DNA from: Pseudomonas oleovorans subsp. oleovorans
Lineage (GTDB): Bacteria; Pseudomonadota; Gammaproteobacteria; Pseudomonadales; Pseudomonadaceae
NCBI RefSeq assembly: GCF_002197815.1
Contig: NZ_NIUB01000002.1
Coordinates: 124,001 to 188,000, forward strand
Direction of reading: 5' to 3'
DNA: 64,000 nt
The position numbers were made by a program, and so were the translations under genes. Of the stretch, positions 21,396-29,164 are shown in pieces. Each line of letters opens with the position of its first letter. Positions within the stretch are counted from its first letter, which is position 1. The notes below the pieces were generated by a model. That model did not search any database. It was not told the DNA's origin and saw nothing but the letters and a program-made list of their open reading frames with translations.

Positions 21396-21471
21396 CTGCC
21401 TGCCATCCCTGGCGGCAACCCTACGGGCCGTCGGCGGAGCCGACGTCAAAAATCGCTCCCGGCGATTTTTC
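21396..21471 (-). repeat. Dispersed double-hairpin repeat, copy B
   Basis: Read on the minus strand it contains AAAAATCGCCGGGAGCGATTTTT-type and GTCGGCTCCGCCGAC hairpins followed by GGCCCGTAGGGT and CAGGGATGGC. This is the same architecture as copy A at 18208-18285. The hairpin arms differ compensatorily between the copies. A partial third unit (AAAAATCGCGCCCGGCATTTTT-like) is adjacent at about 21370-21392. Confidence 0.75.
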
Positions 21472-21569
21472 ATCAATGAAAGGTTGCTGAAAGCTTGAAC
21501 ATCTAGGATCGCCCCTCAGGTGGCTCGACCCACCTGCCTGAACGGCCTGCAGTGGAGCAGTGCCGTTAC

Positions 21570-21580
21570 AAGAACAAGAA
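21570..21580 (+). promoter_or_regulatory. Hfq/Crc-type CA motif in the porin leader
   Basis: AAGAACAAGAA contains two overlapping matches to AANAANAA, the catabolite-activity motif bound by Hfq with Crc. It ends immediately before the GGAG ribosome-binding site of the porin gene. This suggests translational catabolite repression of tricarboxylate uptake. It is a consensus match only. Confidence 0.6.
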
Positions 21581-21593
21581 CGGAGACCACACC

Positions 21594-22860
21594 ATGTTTG
21601 CTGCCTCGCGTCAGGCTTTCCCGCCTGCACATCTGCTTAGTCTGGCCATCGCCGCCAGCCTCGCCGCCCCCCCTCGCTCAAGCCGCTTTCGTCGAAGACA
21701 GCTCGGCTAGCCTCACCGCCACCAACATCTATTTCAATCGCGACTTCCGTGAAGGTGACGGACAGAACAAGCGTGAAGAATGGGGCCAGGGTTTTCGCCT
21801 GGATGTTCAGTCCGGCTTCACCGAAGGCACCGTAGGTTTTGGTCTCGACGCCATGGGCCTGCTGGGTATCAAGCTCGACTCGGGCAAGGGCCGCACCGGT
21901 ACCGACCTGCTGCCGGTGCACGACGATGGCCGTTCAGCTGACGAGTTCAGCCGCCTCGGCATGACCGCCAAGGTCAAGGTCTCCGCAACCGAATTCCGTT
22001 ATGGCTCGCATGTTCCCGAGCTGCCCGTGGTCAAGGCCAGTGACAGCCGCCTGCTGCCGCAGGTATTCGAAGGCGGCCTGCTGACCTCCTCCGAACTGGA
22101 AGGCCTGACCTTCACCGGCGGTCGCCTGGACAAGGTGATCGACCGCGCCTCGACCAACGAGGAAGACCTGGTACTCGCCAGCAAGAACCGTCGTTTCGCC
22201 GCCGGCATCAGTGCCGACCACCTGGATCTGGCCGGTGTCGACTACAAGTTCGCTCCAGGCTTCACCGGTCGTTATTACTTCGCCGACCTCGACGACCTCT
22301 ACCGCCAGCACTTCTTCGGCCTGCTGAGCAGCCACAAGCTGGGCGCCGGCACCCTGAGCAGCGATCTACGCCTGATCCTCAGCAAGGACAGCGGCGCATC
22401 GAAGGCCGGCAAGGTGGATAACCGTGCGATCAACGCCATGCTCAGCTACGGTATCAGCGGCCACAAATTCGGCCTGGGCTTTCAGGACATGAGCGGTGAC
22501 ACCGGTTTTGCCTACATCGACGGCAGCGACCCATTCCTGATCAACTTCGTGCAGATCAACGACTTCGCCAACGCCGACCAGCGCTCCTGGCAGGCCCGTT
22601 ACGACTACAGTTTCGCCAGCTTCGGCCTGCCCGGCCTGAGCTTCATGACCCGCTACATCACCAGTGACGACGCGCGCGTCGCCGGTAGCAACCAGCGTGG
22701 TGGCGAATGGGAACGCGACATCGAACTCAAGTACGTGGTGCAGAGCGGCCCGCTCAAGGATCTCTACATTCGTGCGCGTAACGCCAGCTTCCGTTCCGAC
22801 TTCGCTCGCGATGCGGATGAGAACCGCATCATCGTCGGCTACAGCCTGCCCATCTGGTAA
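21594..22860 (+). pseudogene. OprD-family porin (OpdH-like) with frameshift in signal peptide
   Basis: Outer-membrane substrate-specific porin, probably for tricarboxylates given tctCBA next door. The mature part (from AAFVEDSSASLTATNIYFNRD-like sequence) is a full OprD barrel of about 400 residues ending in the aromatic SLPIW. The ATG at 21594, with GGAG 9 nt upstream, gives a proper signal peptide start (MFAASRQAF...LAIAASLAA). That frame shifts at a run of seven C (21667-21673); six C would join it to the mature frame. It may be phase-variable, inactivated, or a homopolymer sequencing error. Confidence 0.8.
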
Positions 22861-22890
22861 TCCACAATAAGATTAGCGAGGAGATCCATC

Positions 22891-23874
22891 ATGAAACCTG
22901 CCCTGATCCGTGCTGCAATCGCTGCCTCCTGCCTGGCCTTCACCAGCCAGCTGATGGCCGCCGAACCGAAACGCCCAGAATGCATCGCCCCGGCAGCCCC
23001 AGGCGGCGGCTTCGACCTGACCTGCAAACTGGCGCAAAGCGCGCTGGTAGACAGCAAGCTGCTGTCCTCGCCGATGCGTGTGACCTACATGCCGGGCGGC
23101 GTTGGCGCCGTGGCCTACAACGCAGTGGTCGCTCAGCGCCCGTCCGAAGCCGGCACCATCACCGCTTTCTCCAGCGGCTCCCTGCTGAACCTGGCGCAAG
23201 GCAAGTTCGGTCGTTTCGACGAGAATGCCGTGAAGTGGCTGGCCGGCGTCGGCACCAGCTATGGCGCCCTGGCCGTACGTAGCGACTCGCCGTACAAGAC
23301 CCTCGACGACCTGGTCGCTGCCATCAAGACCGATCCCGGCAAAGTGGTGATCGGTTCCGGCGGCACCGTCGGCAGCCAGGACTGGATGCAGACCGCGCTG
23401 ATCGCCCGCGCCGCCGGCATCGACCCGCGCCAACTGCGCTACGTGGCCATGGAAGGTGGCGGTGAGCTGGCTACGGCCCTGCTCGGCGGTCACATCCAGG
23501 TCGCCAGTACCGATATCTCCGACTCCGTGCCGCACATCGAAAGTGGCGACATGCGCATCCTCGCGGTGTTCTCCGACGAGCGCTTGCCGGGCGAAGTAGT
23601 GTCGAAGATCCCGACCGCCAAGGAACAAGGCTACGACGTGACCTGGCCGGTGATCCGCGGTTTCTACGTTGGCCCGAAAGTCAGCGACGAAGCCTACGCC
23701 TGGTGGAAGAACGCCTTCGACCAACTGCTGGCCTCGGAAGACTTCGCCCAATTGCGTGAGCAACGCGAACTCTACCCCTTCGCCATGACCGGCGACGAGC
23801 TTGACGCCTACGTCAAGAAGCAGGTCGTGCAGTACAAGCAACTGGCTCAGGAATTCGGCCTGATCCAGCAGTAA
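22891..23874 (+). CDS. tctC: Tripartite tricarboxylate transporter substrate-binding protein TctC
   Basis: Periplasmic receptor of the TctCBA secondary transporter, likely for citrate or related tricarboxylates. The 327-residue protein has a signal peptide (AAIAASCLAFTSQLMAA, cleavage near residue 24) and the Bug/TctC opening APAAPGGGFDLTC. The ATG is preceded by GAGGAG. It lies 30 bp after the porin, so both are likely co-transcribed. A strong hairpin follows the stop, perhaps raising TctC levels relative to TctB and TctA. Confidence 0.93.
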   Translation: MKPALIRAAIAASCLAFTSQLMAAEPKRPECIAPAAPGGGFDLTCKLAQSALVDSKLLSSPMRVTYMPGGVGAVAYNAVVAQRPSEAGTITAFSSGSLLNLAQGKFGRFDENAVKWLAGVGTSYGALAVRSDSPYKTLDDLVAAIKTDPGKVVIGSGGTVGSQDWMQTALIARAAGIDPRQLRYVAMEGGGELATALLGGHIQVASTDISDSVPHIESGDMRILAVFSDERLPGEVVSKIPTAKEQGYDVTWPVIRGFYVGPKVSDEAYAWWKNAFDQLLASEDFAQLREQRELYPFAMTGDELDAYVKKQVVQYKQLAQEFGLIQQ

Positions 23875-23881
23875 CCCGCAT

Positions 23882-23909
23882 GACGCCGACACCTTGTGGT
23901 GTCGGCGTC
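23882..23909. terminator. Intercistronic hairpin between tctC and tctB
   Basis: A perfect 12-bp stem GACGCCGACACC/GGTGTCGGCGTC has a TTGT loop and no T-run, 8 bp after the tctC stop. It more likely protects the tctC mRNA or attenuates transcription partially than acts as a full terminator, because tctB and tctA follow on the same strand. Confidence 0.6.
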
Positions 23910-24015
23910 CGGCCCGTTCCCACCACCCTCAATCGCCTGGAGCTTCGTGCTCACGGGCTGGCGTCGTTCACGCCAGGAAACCCGGCAGGCACCACAACAT
24001 CACGAGGATTTCCTC

Positions 24016-24471
24016 ATGTACCAACGCATCTTCGGCATCGTGCTGTTGCTCTGCTGCCTGGGCCTGGCCGCCGCAGCCTGGGGCTACCACGCGCCGTTCT
24101 CCTACGAACCTGTCGGGCCTCGCGCCTACCCGCTGCTGCTCCTGACGCTGATGGGCCTCGGTGCCATCTACCTGATTGCCAGGCCGGCCAGCGCCACGGC
24201 GGAACATGACGAGCCACCACTGGATCGCCACGTGCTGAGCAAGGTCGTTGGCTGCGTGGTGATGCTCAGCGTCTACGCCGCCGTGTTCGAACTCCTCGGG
24301 TTCATTCCGGCAAGCATCCTCTTCGCCATCGCCATGGCCCGCCTGTATGAAGGCTCCTGGAAGGTCAGCGTGATCGCTGGCGTGGCACTCAGCGTCGGTC
24401 TGTATCTGCTGTTCGACAAAGCCCTCGACGTACCCCTGCCGCTCGGCATCCTCGCCGCGCTGGAGAATTAA
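24016..24471 (+). CDS. tctB: Tripartite tricarboxylate transporter small membrane subunit TctB
   Basis: A 151-residue membrane protein with four hydrophobic segments (about 5-23, 36-53, 75-100 and 112-145), as expected for TctB, which pairs with TctA in the membrane. I chose the ATG at 24016, with GAGGATTTCCTC upstream; the longer open frame from 23896 covers the hairpin region and lacks family character. Its stop is 2 bp before tctA. Confidence 0.9.
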   Translation: MYQRIFGIVLLLCCLGLAAAAWGYHAPFSYEPVGPRAYPLLLLTLMGLGAIYLIARPASATAEHDEPPLDRHVLSKVVGCVVMLSVYAAVFELLGFIPASILFAIAMARLYEGSWKVSVIAGVALSVGLYLLFDKALDVPLPLGILAALEN

Positions 24472-24473
24472 TC

Positions 24474-25991
24474 ATGGATACCCTCAGCTATCTCGGTCAG
24501 GGCTTCGGCGTCGCCCTGAGCCCCTACAACCTGCTCACCGCCCTGTGCGGCACCCTGATCGGCACGGTCGTCGGCCTGCTTCCCGGCCTGGGCCCGATCA
24601 ACGGCGTGGCGCTGCTGATCCCCATCGCCTTCGCCCTCGGCCTGCCGCCGGAAACGGCGCTGATCCTGCTCGCTGCCGTGTACCTGGGCTGCGAGTACGG
24701 CGGCCGTATTTCCTCGATTCTGCTGAACATCCCGGGCGAAGCCTCGGCCGTGATGACCACCCTCGACGGCTACCCGCTAGCGCGTCAGGGCAAGGCTGGC
24801 GTTGCCCTGTCCATCTCCGCCTGGAGTTCCTTCGTCGGCGGCCTGATCGCCACCTGCGGTGTGGTCATCTTCGCCCCGCTGCTGGCGAAGTGGGCCGTGG
24901 CCTTCGGCCCCGCGGAATACTTCGTGCTGATGGTATTCGCCATCGTCTGCCTGGCCGGCATGGCCGGCAACAAGCCGATGAAAACCGCCATCGCCTGCTG
25001 CATCGGCCTGTTCCTGTCGTGCGTCGGCATCGACTCGAACAGCGGCGTGTATCGCTTTACCTTCGGCAGCCTGGGCCTGGCTGACGGCATCCAGTTCGTG
25101 GTGCTGGTACTGGGGCTGTTCTCGGTCAGCGAGATTCTGGTGCTGCTCGAACGCACCCACCATGGCCAGAAAGCCATCCAAGCCAAGGGCCGCATGCTGT
25201 TCAACCTCAAGGAAGGTCTGTCGGTTCTGGCTACCAACCTGCGCAGTGGCGCACTGGGCTTTGGCCTGGGCATCCTGCCGGGTGCCGGTGCGACCCTGGC
25301 CAGTGCCGTGGCGTACATGAGCGAAAAACGCCTGGCGCACAAGGACAACAAGTTCGGCAACGGCGACCTGCGCGGCCTGGCTGCCCCGGAAACCGCCAAC
25401 AGCGCCTCGGCTTGCGGCTCCATGGTGCCGATGCTGACCCTCGGCGTTCCCGGTTCGGGCACCACCGCGGTCATGCTCGGCGCACTGACGCTGTACAACA
25501 TCACCCCTGGCCCGCTGCTGTTCCGAGACCAGCCGGATATTGTCTGGGGCCTGATCGCCTCGCTGTTCATCGCCAACATCATGCTGATCGTGATGAACGT
25601 GCCGATGATCAAGATCTTCACCAAGATCCTCGCCGTGCCGTATTGGGCACTGGTACCGGCCATCGCCATCATCACCTCGATCGGTGTCTATGCGGTGCAT
25701 GCCACCACCTTCGACCTGTTCCTGATGATCGGTATCGGCGTCGCGGGCTACATTCTGCGCAAGCTGGACTTCCCGCTGTCGGCCATTCTGCTGGGCTTCA
25801 TCCTCGGCGGCCTGATGGAGCAGAACCTGCGTCGTGCACTGTCGATCTCCAATGGCGAGCTGGGCATCCTGTTCGCCAGTCCGATCACCTGGGGCGTGTG
25901 GACGCTGATCGTCGGCATGATCGCCCTGCCCTTCTACCGTAGCTGGCGCAAGCGTAACCAGCGTCAGGCTGAAGTGGCTGACGCCGCCTAA
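24474..25991 (+). CDS. tctA: Tripartite tricarboxylate transporter large membrane subunit TctA
   Basis: The 505-residue transport channel subunit has about a dozen membrane segments. The conserved TctA motif GLLPGLGPINGVALLIP is near residues 38-54, and its internal repeat GILPGAGATLASAVAYMSEK is near 265-284. It imports tricarboxylates with TctC and TctB using an ion gradient. It directly follows tctB and precedes an AbrB-like gene by 9 bp. Confidence 0.95.
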   Translation: MDTLSYLGQGFGVALSPYNLLTALCGTLIGTVVGLLPGLGPINGVALLIPIAFALGLPPETALILLAAVYLGCEYGGRISSILLNIPGEASAVMTTLDGYPLARQGKAGVALSISAWSSFVGGLIATCGVVIFAPLLAKWAVAFGPAEYFVLMVFAIVCLAGMAGNKPMKTAIACCIGLFLSCVGIDSNSGVYRFTFGSLGLADGIQFVVLVLGLFSVSEILVLLERTHHGQKAIQAKGRMLFNLKEGLSVLATNLRSGALGFGLGILPGAGATLASAVAYMSEKRLAHKDNKFGNGDLRGLAAPETANSASACGSMVPMLTLGVPGSGTTAVMLGALTLYNITPGPLLFRDQPDIVWGLIASLFIANIMLIVMNVPMIKIFTKILAVPYWALVPAIAIITSIGVYAVHATTFDLFLMIGIGVAGYILRKLDFPLSAILLGFILGGLMEQNLRRALSISNGELGILFASPITWGVWTLIVGMIALPFYRSWRKRNQRQAEVADAA

Positions 25992-26000
25992 GGAAGATGT

Positions 26001-27041
26001 GTGTCGTTAAGCGTTTCCTCCTTTAACCCCCGCGGCTGGTGGCCCACGCCACTGGCCGGCGCGGTGGGTGGTTACCTGGCCAGTCTCGCAGACTGGCCTT
26101 TGCCGTGGATGGTCGGTTCGTTGTTGGCGGTAATCGTTGTGCGCTGCCTGGCCAATCGCGCCTTCAGTGAACTGCCGGGCGGGCGCAAGGCCGGCCAATG
26201 GCTGGTCGCCAGCGGCATCGGCCTGCACTTCACCAGTGAGGTGCTGCAGCAGGTGCTCAGCCATCTGCCGGTGATCATCATGGGGGCCATCGGCACGCTG
26301 ATGCTGAGCCTGATCGGTATCGTCATTCTGCGCCGTGCCGGCGTCGACCGCGCCACGGCCTTCTTTGCCAGCATGCCTGGCGGTGCCAGCGAAATGGTCA
26401 ACCTGGCCCTGCGCCACGATGCCCAGCCCGCAAGAGTGGCAGCGGCGCACAGCCTGCGCCTGTTGCTGGTGCTGCTGTTGATTCCGGCACTGTTCACCTG
26501 GGGTCTGTCCGATGTCAGCGCACCCCCTCCGGCGCCAGTGGACTGGTTGTGGCTAACCGGCCTGCTCGCCGCTGGCGCTCTGCTGGCAATACTCTGGGGC
26601 CGGCTGAACCAACCCAACCCCTGGATGCTCGGCCCGCTGAGCGTCTGCGCCATAGCCAGTGCCAGCTTCGACCTGCATCTGGGCCTGCCGCAGGGCCTCG
26701 GTCAGTTCGGCCAGTGGCTGATCGGCTGTGCCCTGGGCTGCCACTTCGACCGCGCCTTCTTCCGCAGCGCGCCAGCCTTCCTCGCCCGCGTCCTGCTGTT
26801 CACGTTGCTGGCGATGCTGGCCGCGGCCGGTCTCGGCGAAGTGCTGGGCTGGCTGGCCGGCGAAGACCACCTATCGCTGATGCTGGGCATGATGCCGGGC
26901 GGCATTACCGAGCTGTGTCTGACCGCCGAAGCCTTGCAGCTATCGGTAGCGCTGGTGACTGCATTGCAGGTGCTACGGCTGTTTCTGGTGATGTTCCTGG
27001 CAGAACCCTTATTCAAGCTCTGGTGCAAGCGCCACGCGTAG
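26001..27041 (+). CDS. AbrB-family membrane protein
   Basis: A 346-residue polytopic protein with two AbrB-type membrane repeats (GWWPTPLAGAVGGYLASLADWPLPWMVG and the later NPWMLGPLSVCAIASA region). The family is often mislabelled as an ammonia monooxygenase or transcriptional regulator; its function is unknown and transport is likely. It starts with GTG 9 bp after tctA, so it is probably expressed with the tct genes. The TAG stop lies inside a GTAGGG repeat arm. Confidence 0.8.
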   Translation: MSLSVSSFNPRGWWPTPLAGAVGGYLASLADWPLPWMVGSLLAVIVVRCLANRAFSELPGGRKAGQWLVASGIGLHFTSEVLQQVLSHLPVIIMGAIGTLMLSLIGIVILRRAGVDRATAFFASMPGGASEMVNLALRHDAQPARVAAAHSLRLLLVLLLIPALFTWGLSDVSAPPPAPVDWLWLTGLLAAGALLAILWGRLNQPNPWMLGPLSVCAIASASFDLHLGLPQGLGQFGQWLIGCALGCHFDRAFFRSAPAFLARVLLFTLLAMLAAAGLGEVLGWLAGEDHLSLMLGMMPGGITELCLTAEALQLSVALVTALQVLRLFLVMFLAEPLFKLWCKRHA

Positions 27042-27148
27042 GGCGGACCGGAACGCCGGCCGCTCGTAGCGCCAGCGAACAGTCCGCCGGTTGGACTGCG
27101 AGCTTGCGCCACCCCGGCGGCGTACTGCTGCGCGAGTACGCCCTACGC
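27036..27148. repeat. GTAGGG-type inverted repeat overlapping a stop codon
   Basis: Outer arms GCGTAGGGCG (27036-27045) and CGCCCTACGC (27139-27148) enclose about 93 bp with further short complementarity. The stop codon of the AbrB-like gene (27039-27041) is part of the left arm, as with the element at 1803. Confidence 0.7.
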
Positions 27149-27211
27149 GACTGTGGAAGACGCTTTCGGCTCTGGCATCCAACTCTACCTCCAGCATCCA
27201 TGCAGTCGTAG

Positions 27212-27244
27212 CGGCGAAAAGCTCGCGGCTGAAGCCCCTCCCAC
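27212..27244. repeat. Degenerate REP palindrome
   Basis: The right arm (27223-27244, ending CTGAAGCCCCTCCCAC) is identical over 22 bp to the arm at 3159-3180. The left arm keeps only GCGGCGA. It lies 9 bp beyond the stop of the pseudouridine synthase gene. Confidence 0.75.
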
Positions 27245-27253
27245 GACCGGACG

Positions 27254-28135
27254 CTACCACTGCAACTGCAGCTGGCTATCAAACTCACGCATCTGCCCGC
27301 TAAGCGGATCGACGAAGCGCAAGCCTCGCGCCAGTAGTTTGAGCGGCTTGCTGTAGTCATCCGGCAGATTGCGCGACTCCCGCAGCAGCGGATAGAAATC
27401 GTCGCCGACGATAGGCGCGCCGAGCCCGGACAGATGCACGCGCAGCTGATGCTTGCGTCCGGTCACCGGCGACAGCCCATAGCGCCAAAGCTCACCACGC
27501 TGCTCAAGCACCTCGATGCGCGTTTCGCTGTTGGCCTCGCCTGCGACTTCCTGCATGCGAAAGAACGGCTCACCGTCGACCATGCGCGAACGATGCAGGT
27601 AGGGAAACTGCAACTGCGCCAATGCCGGAGCGATAGCCTCGTAGCGTTTCTCCACCGCGCGCTGGCGAAACAGCGCCTGATACTGGCCACGACTGGCCGG
27701 GTTGACCGAGAACAACACCATGCCAGCCGTCAGTCGGTCGATGCGGTGGATCGGCACCAGGTCAGGATTGCCGGTGCGCTTGATCAGGCGTGCCAGCAGG
27801 GTCTGCTCGACGTACTCACCGGCAGGCATCACCGGCAGAAAATGCGGTTTGTCGGCGACCAGCAGGTGCTCGTCCTGCCACAGCACCTGTTCGACGAAAG
27901 GAATTGGCGTCTCATTCGGCACTTCACGGAAATAGCGCACCTTGAGACCAGCCCGATAGGGATGCGTGGCGTCGATGGGCGTGCCCGCCGCATCCAGCAC
28001 CCGACCGCGCGCCATACGTTGCAGCCAGGTGGCGCGGTCGATGGCGGGAAAGTGATCGCACAGGCAATCGAGCACCGTCGCCCAGCGGCCCTGGGGCAAA
28101 TGAAGCGTGCTGGGACGCATGGCGGGGTTGGGCAT
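27254..28135 (-). CDS. RluA-family pseudouridine synthase
   Basis: Converts uridine to pseudouridine in an RNA target. The catalytic motif is HRIDRLTAG, with the Asp expected as nucleophile near residue 140; an S4-like N-terminal region and the family's RKHQLRVHLSGLG segment also occur. I used the ATG at 28135 (293 residues); an open frame extends upstream to 28216 and another ATG lies at 28120. It resembles the RluA/TruC subgroup with unknown target, so no gene symbol is given. Confidence 0.88.
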   Translation of the reverse strand: MPNPAMRPSTLHLPQGRWATVLDCLCDHFPAIDRATWLQRMARGRVLDAAGTPIDATHPYRAGLKVRYFREVPNETPIPFVEQVLWQDEHLLVADKPHFLPVMPAGEYVEQTLLARLIKRTGNPDLVPIHRIDRLTAGMVLFSVNPASRGQYQALFRQRAVEKRYEAIAPALAQLQFPYLHRSRMVDGEPFFRMQEVAGEANSETRIEVLEQRGELWRYGLSPVTGRKHQLRVHLSGLGAPIVGDDFYPLLRESRNLPDDYSKPLKLLARGLRFVDPLSGQMREFDSQLQLQW

Positions 28136-28261
28136 TGCAGAAGCTGCTCGACGGCTTATGAAGGGGCGAATTAGGCCGTACTCGCGCGGCTCAGTCAAAG
28201 CCGGGGCATGCCGCAACAGCAGCCGAACAATGAAAGCCTGCGTGGTATGCCCCCTTATCCG

Positions 28262-28300
28262 GCGCTTCGCGCCACCTTCTCCCAGAGGGAGAAGGACAGC
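28262..28300. repeat. Short intergenic palindrome
   Basis: GGCGCTTCGCGCC is followed by CCTTCTCCCAGAGGGAGAAGG, two adjacent hairpins upstream of the lipoprotein gene at 28391. They look like a degenerate intergenic repeat. No terminator T-run is present. Confidence 0.5.
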
Positions 28301-28390
28301 AGGGGGGAAGTCGCTGCGCGACTTTCATGCTCACGGCTTGAGCCGAGGTCGCGCTGTGGCTATGGTGGCCGCTCGTATCTGGAGAGACCC

Positions 28391-29062
28391 ATGTCCATCA
28401 CCCGCTCCCTGCTTACCAGCGTCGCCCTCCTCCCGCTTCTGGCTGCCTGCCAGGTCTACACCGGCAAGCCGGAAGGCCCACCTCCGGCCACCCGCCTGCA
28501 GGGTCAAGTCCAGATTGAAAATGGTCAACTGGTCCTCACCCCCTGCCAGGAACAGCGCCGCTTCGTGCTGATCGATGGCGGCAGCACAGGCATCGAGCGC
28601 GAAGTCGTGCAGCTCGGCAGTGATGGCCAGGCCAGCCTGTTCGCCGATCTGACCGGTCGCCTGGGCGGCAGCCAGGGCAAAGGCAACGACGGCCGTTTCG
28701 AGGTCAACCAGATCTATCGCCTGCAAGGTGAGGGGCCTGGCTGCGACGACCTCAACTTCAAACGCCTGGCCCTGCGCGCCAGCGGCAACGAGCCGTTCTG
28801 GCAACTGGAAGTCGGCAGCAAGGGCCTGGTGCTCAATCGTCCCGAGCAGGAGCCGCTGGCCCTGCCCTACCTGGAAGAGCAGCTGCCGGATGGCCGCCTG
28901 AATTTCAGCAGCGAAGCCAACGGCCAGCATCTGGATCTGTGGGTGGCGCCGCAGCGCTGCGTCGACAGCATGAGCGGCACGGTCAATCACCTCAGCGCCG
29001 AACTGCGCCTCGACGGCCAGGTACTACGCGGCTGCGCGCATTTCGGCGCCATGCGTAACTGA
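28391..29062 (+). CDS. Uncharacterised COG3650-like lipoprotein
   Basis: A 223-residue putative outer-membrane lipoprotein. The signal peptide ends in the lipobox LLAAC, with Cys20 as the lipidated residue. The C-terminal half contains LALRASGNEPFWQLEV, typical of the uncharacterised Pseudomonas family of META/HslJ-like lipoproteins. I chose the ATG at 28391, preceded by GGAGAGACCC; the open frame begins 183 bp earlier but without a signal peptide. Function unknown. Confidence 0.8.
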   Translation: MSITRSLLTSVALLPLLAACQVYTGKPEGPPPATRLQGQVQIENGQLVLTPCQEQRRFVLIDGGSTGIEREVVQLGSDGQASLFADLTGRLGGSQGKGNDGRFEVNQIYRLQGEGPGCDDLNFKRLALRASGNEPFWQLEVGSKGLVLNRPEQEPLALPYLEEQLPDGRLNFSSEANGQHLDLWVAPQRCVDSMSGTVNHLSAELRLDGQVLRGCAHFGAMRN

Positions 29063-29164
29063 TGAGGCCTGAGCGAGCGTACGGGCCTCTGGGACAGCGA
29101 TCCTGTACAATTGCCGCCCTTTTCCACCTTGCCGGATCACCACCGGCCAACCAGGACACTGCCC

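Larger units (their letters stand above)
21140..21593. other. Regulatory/repeat-rich gap between tctD and the porin gene
   Basis: This 454-bp divergent region must contain the promoters of tctDE and of the porin-tctCBA genes. It is occupied largely by a GTAGGG inverted repeat (21278-21342) and copy B of the double-hairpin repeat (21396-21471). A CA motif lies just before the porin start. No coding gene is supported in it. Confidence 0.6.

Noticed and set aside
27091..27356. Short plus-strand frames between the AbrB-like and pseudouridine synthase genes
   Set aside because: They consist of repeat sequence (GTAGGG and REP) and extend into the antisense of the next gene.
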